DNA from: Lachnospiraceae bacterium | GTDB lineage: Bacteria; Bacillota; Clostridia; Lachnospirales; Lachnospiraceae | Length of the DNA stretch: 6,284 nt | Assembly (NCBI GenBank): GCA_020860745.1 | Contig: JAJBTR010000218.1 | Location: 2,461-8,744, forward strand | Direction: 5' to 3' | Part shown: positions 6,259-6,284 of the stretch, one piece after another | How positions within the stretch are numbered: position 1 is the first letter of the stretch | Layout of the letters: every line of letters starts with the position of its first letter | The notes under the pieces: generated by a model | What the model was told of the DNA's origin: nothing | Database searches by the model: none | What the model saw: only the letters and a program-made list of their open reading frames with translations | Made by a program: the position numbers and the translations under genes

Positions 6259-6284
6259 TTTTCCAATCCTTCCCTATTCTACAT

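Overview
The window carries the end of a central glycolytic gene cluster from a Gram-positive anaerobe, next to a decayed toxin-antitoxin locus. The protein sequences (clostridial-type GAPDH, PGK, TIM and cofactor-independent phosphoglycerate mutase, plus a HipB/HipA pair of the kind common in gut Clostridia) suggest a Bacillota member close to Lachnospiraceae. This placement rests on remembered family resemblance, not on a search.

Layout. On the plus strand, 1-204 is a small complete HipB-like helix-turn-helix protein. It is followed at once (207-638) by the C-terminal third of a HipA-type kinase toxin that has lost its N-terminal part and has an in-frame stop inside the catalytic loop. On the minus strand, reading from 6284 towards 681, the order is gap (5191-6204), pgk (3705-4916), tpiA (2537-3283) and gpmI (758-2296). 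An intrinsic terminator at 681-722 closes the series and separates it from the convergent hip remnant.

The four enzymes cover consecutive steps of lower glycolysis. TpiA equilibrates DHAP with glyceraldehyde-3-phosphate, GAPDH makes 1,3-bisphosphoglycerate and NADH, PGK makes 3-phosphoglycerate and ATP, and GpmI makes 2-phosphoglycerate. Enolase is not in the window, and no CggR-type regulator gene is visible because the region upstream of gap is cut off by the window edge. All four enzymes look full length with their catalytic residues in place.

The least ordinary part is the spacers. They are long for a co-oriented glycolytic cluster (274, 421 and 253 bases between coding sequences, the last two measured from the chosen starts), and each contains a strong inverted repeat. 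The gap-pgk spacer has a perfect 12-bp stem. The pgk-tpiA spacer is almost filled by a 369-bp element with perfect 14-bp inverted ends that continue imperfectly for about 65-75 bases and enclose further hairpins. The tpiA-gpmI spacer has a nested, roughly 118-bp imperfect palindrome. The two larger ones look like MITE-type or structured intergenic repeats sitting inside the operon. No brand-new protein system is visible; the palindromic elements are the best candidates for something undescribed.
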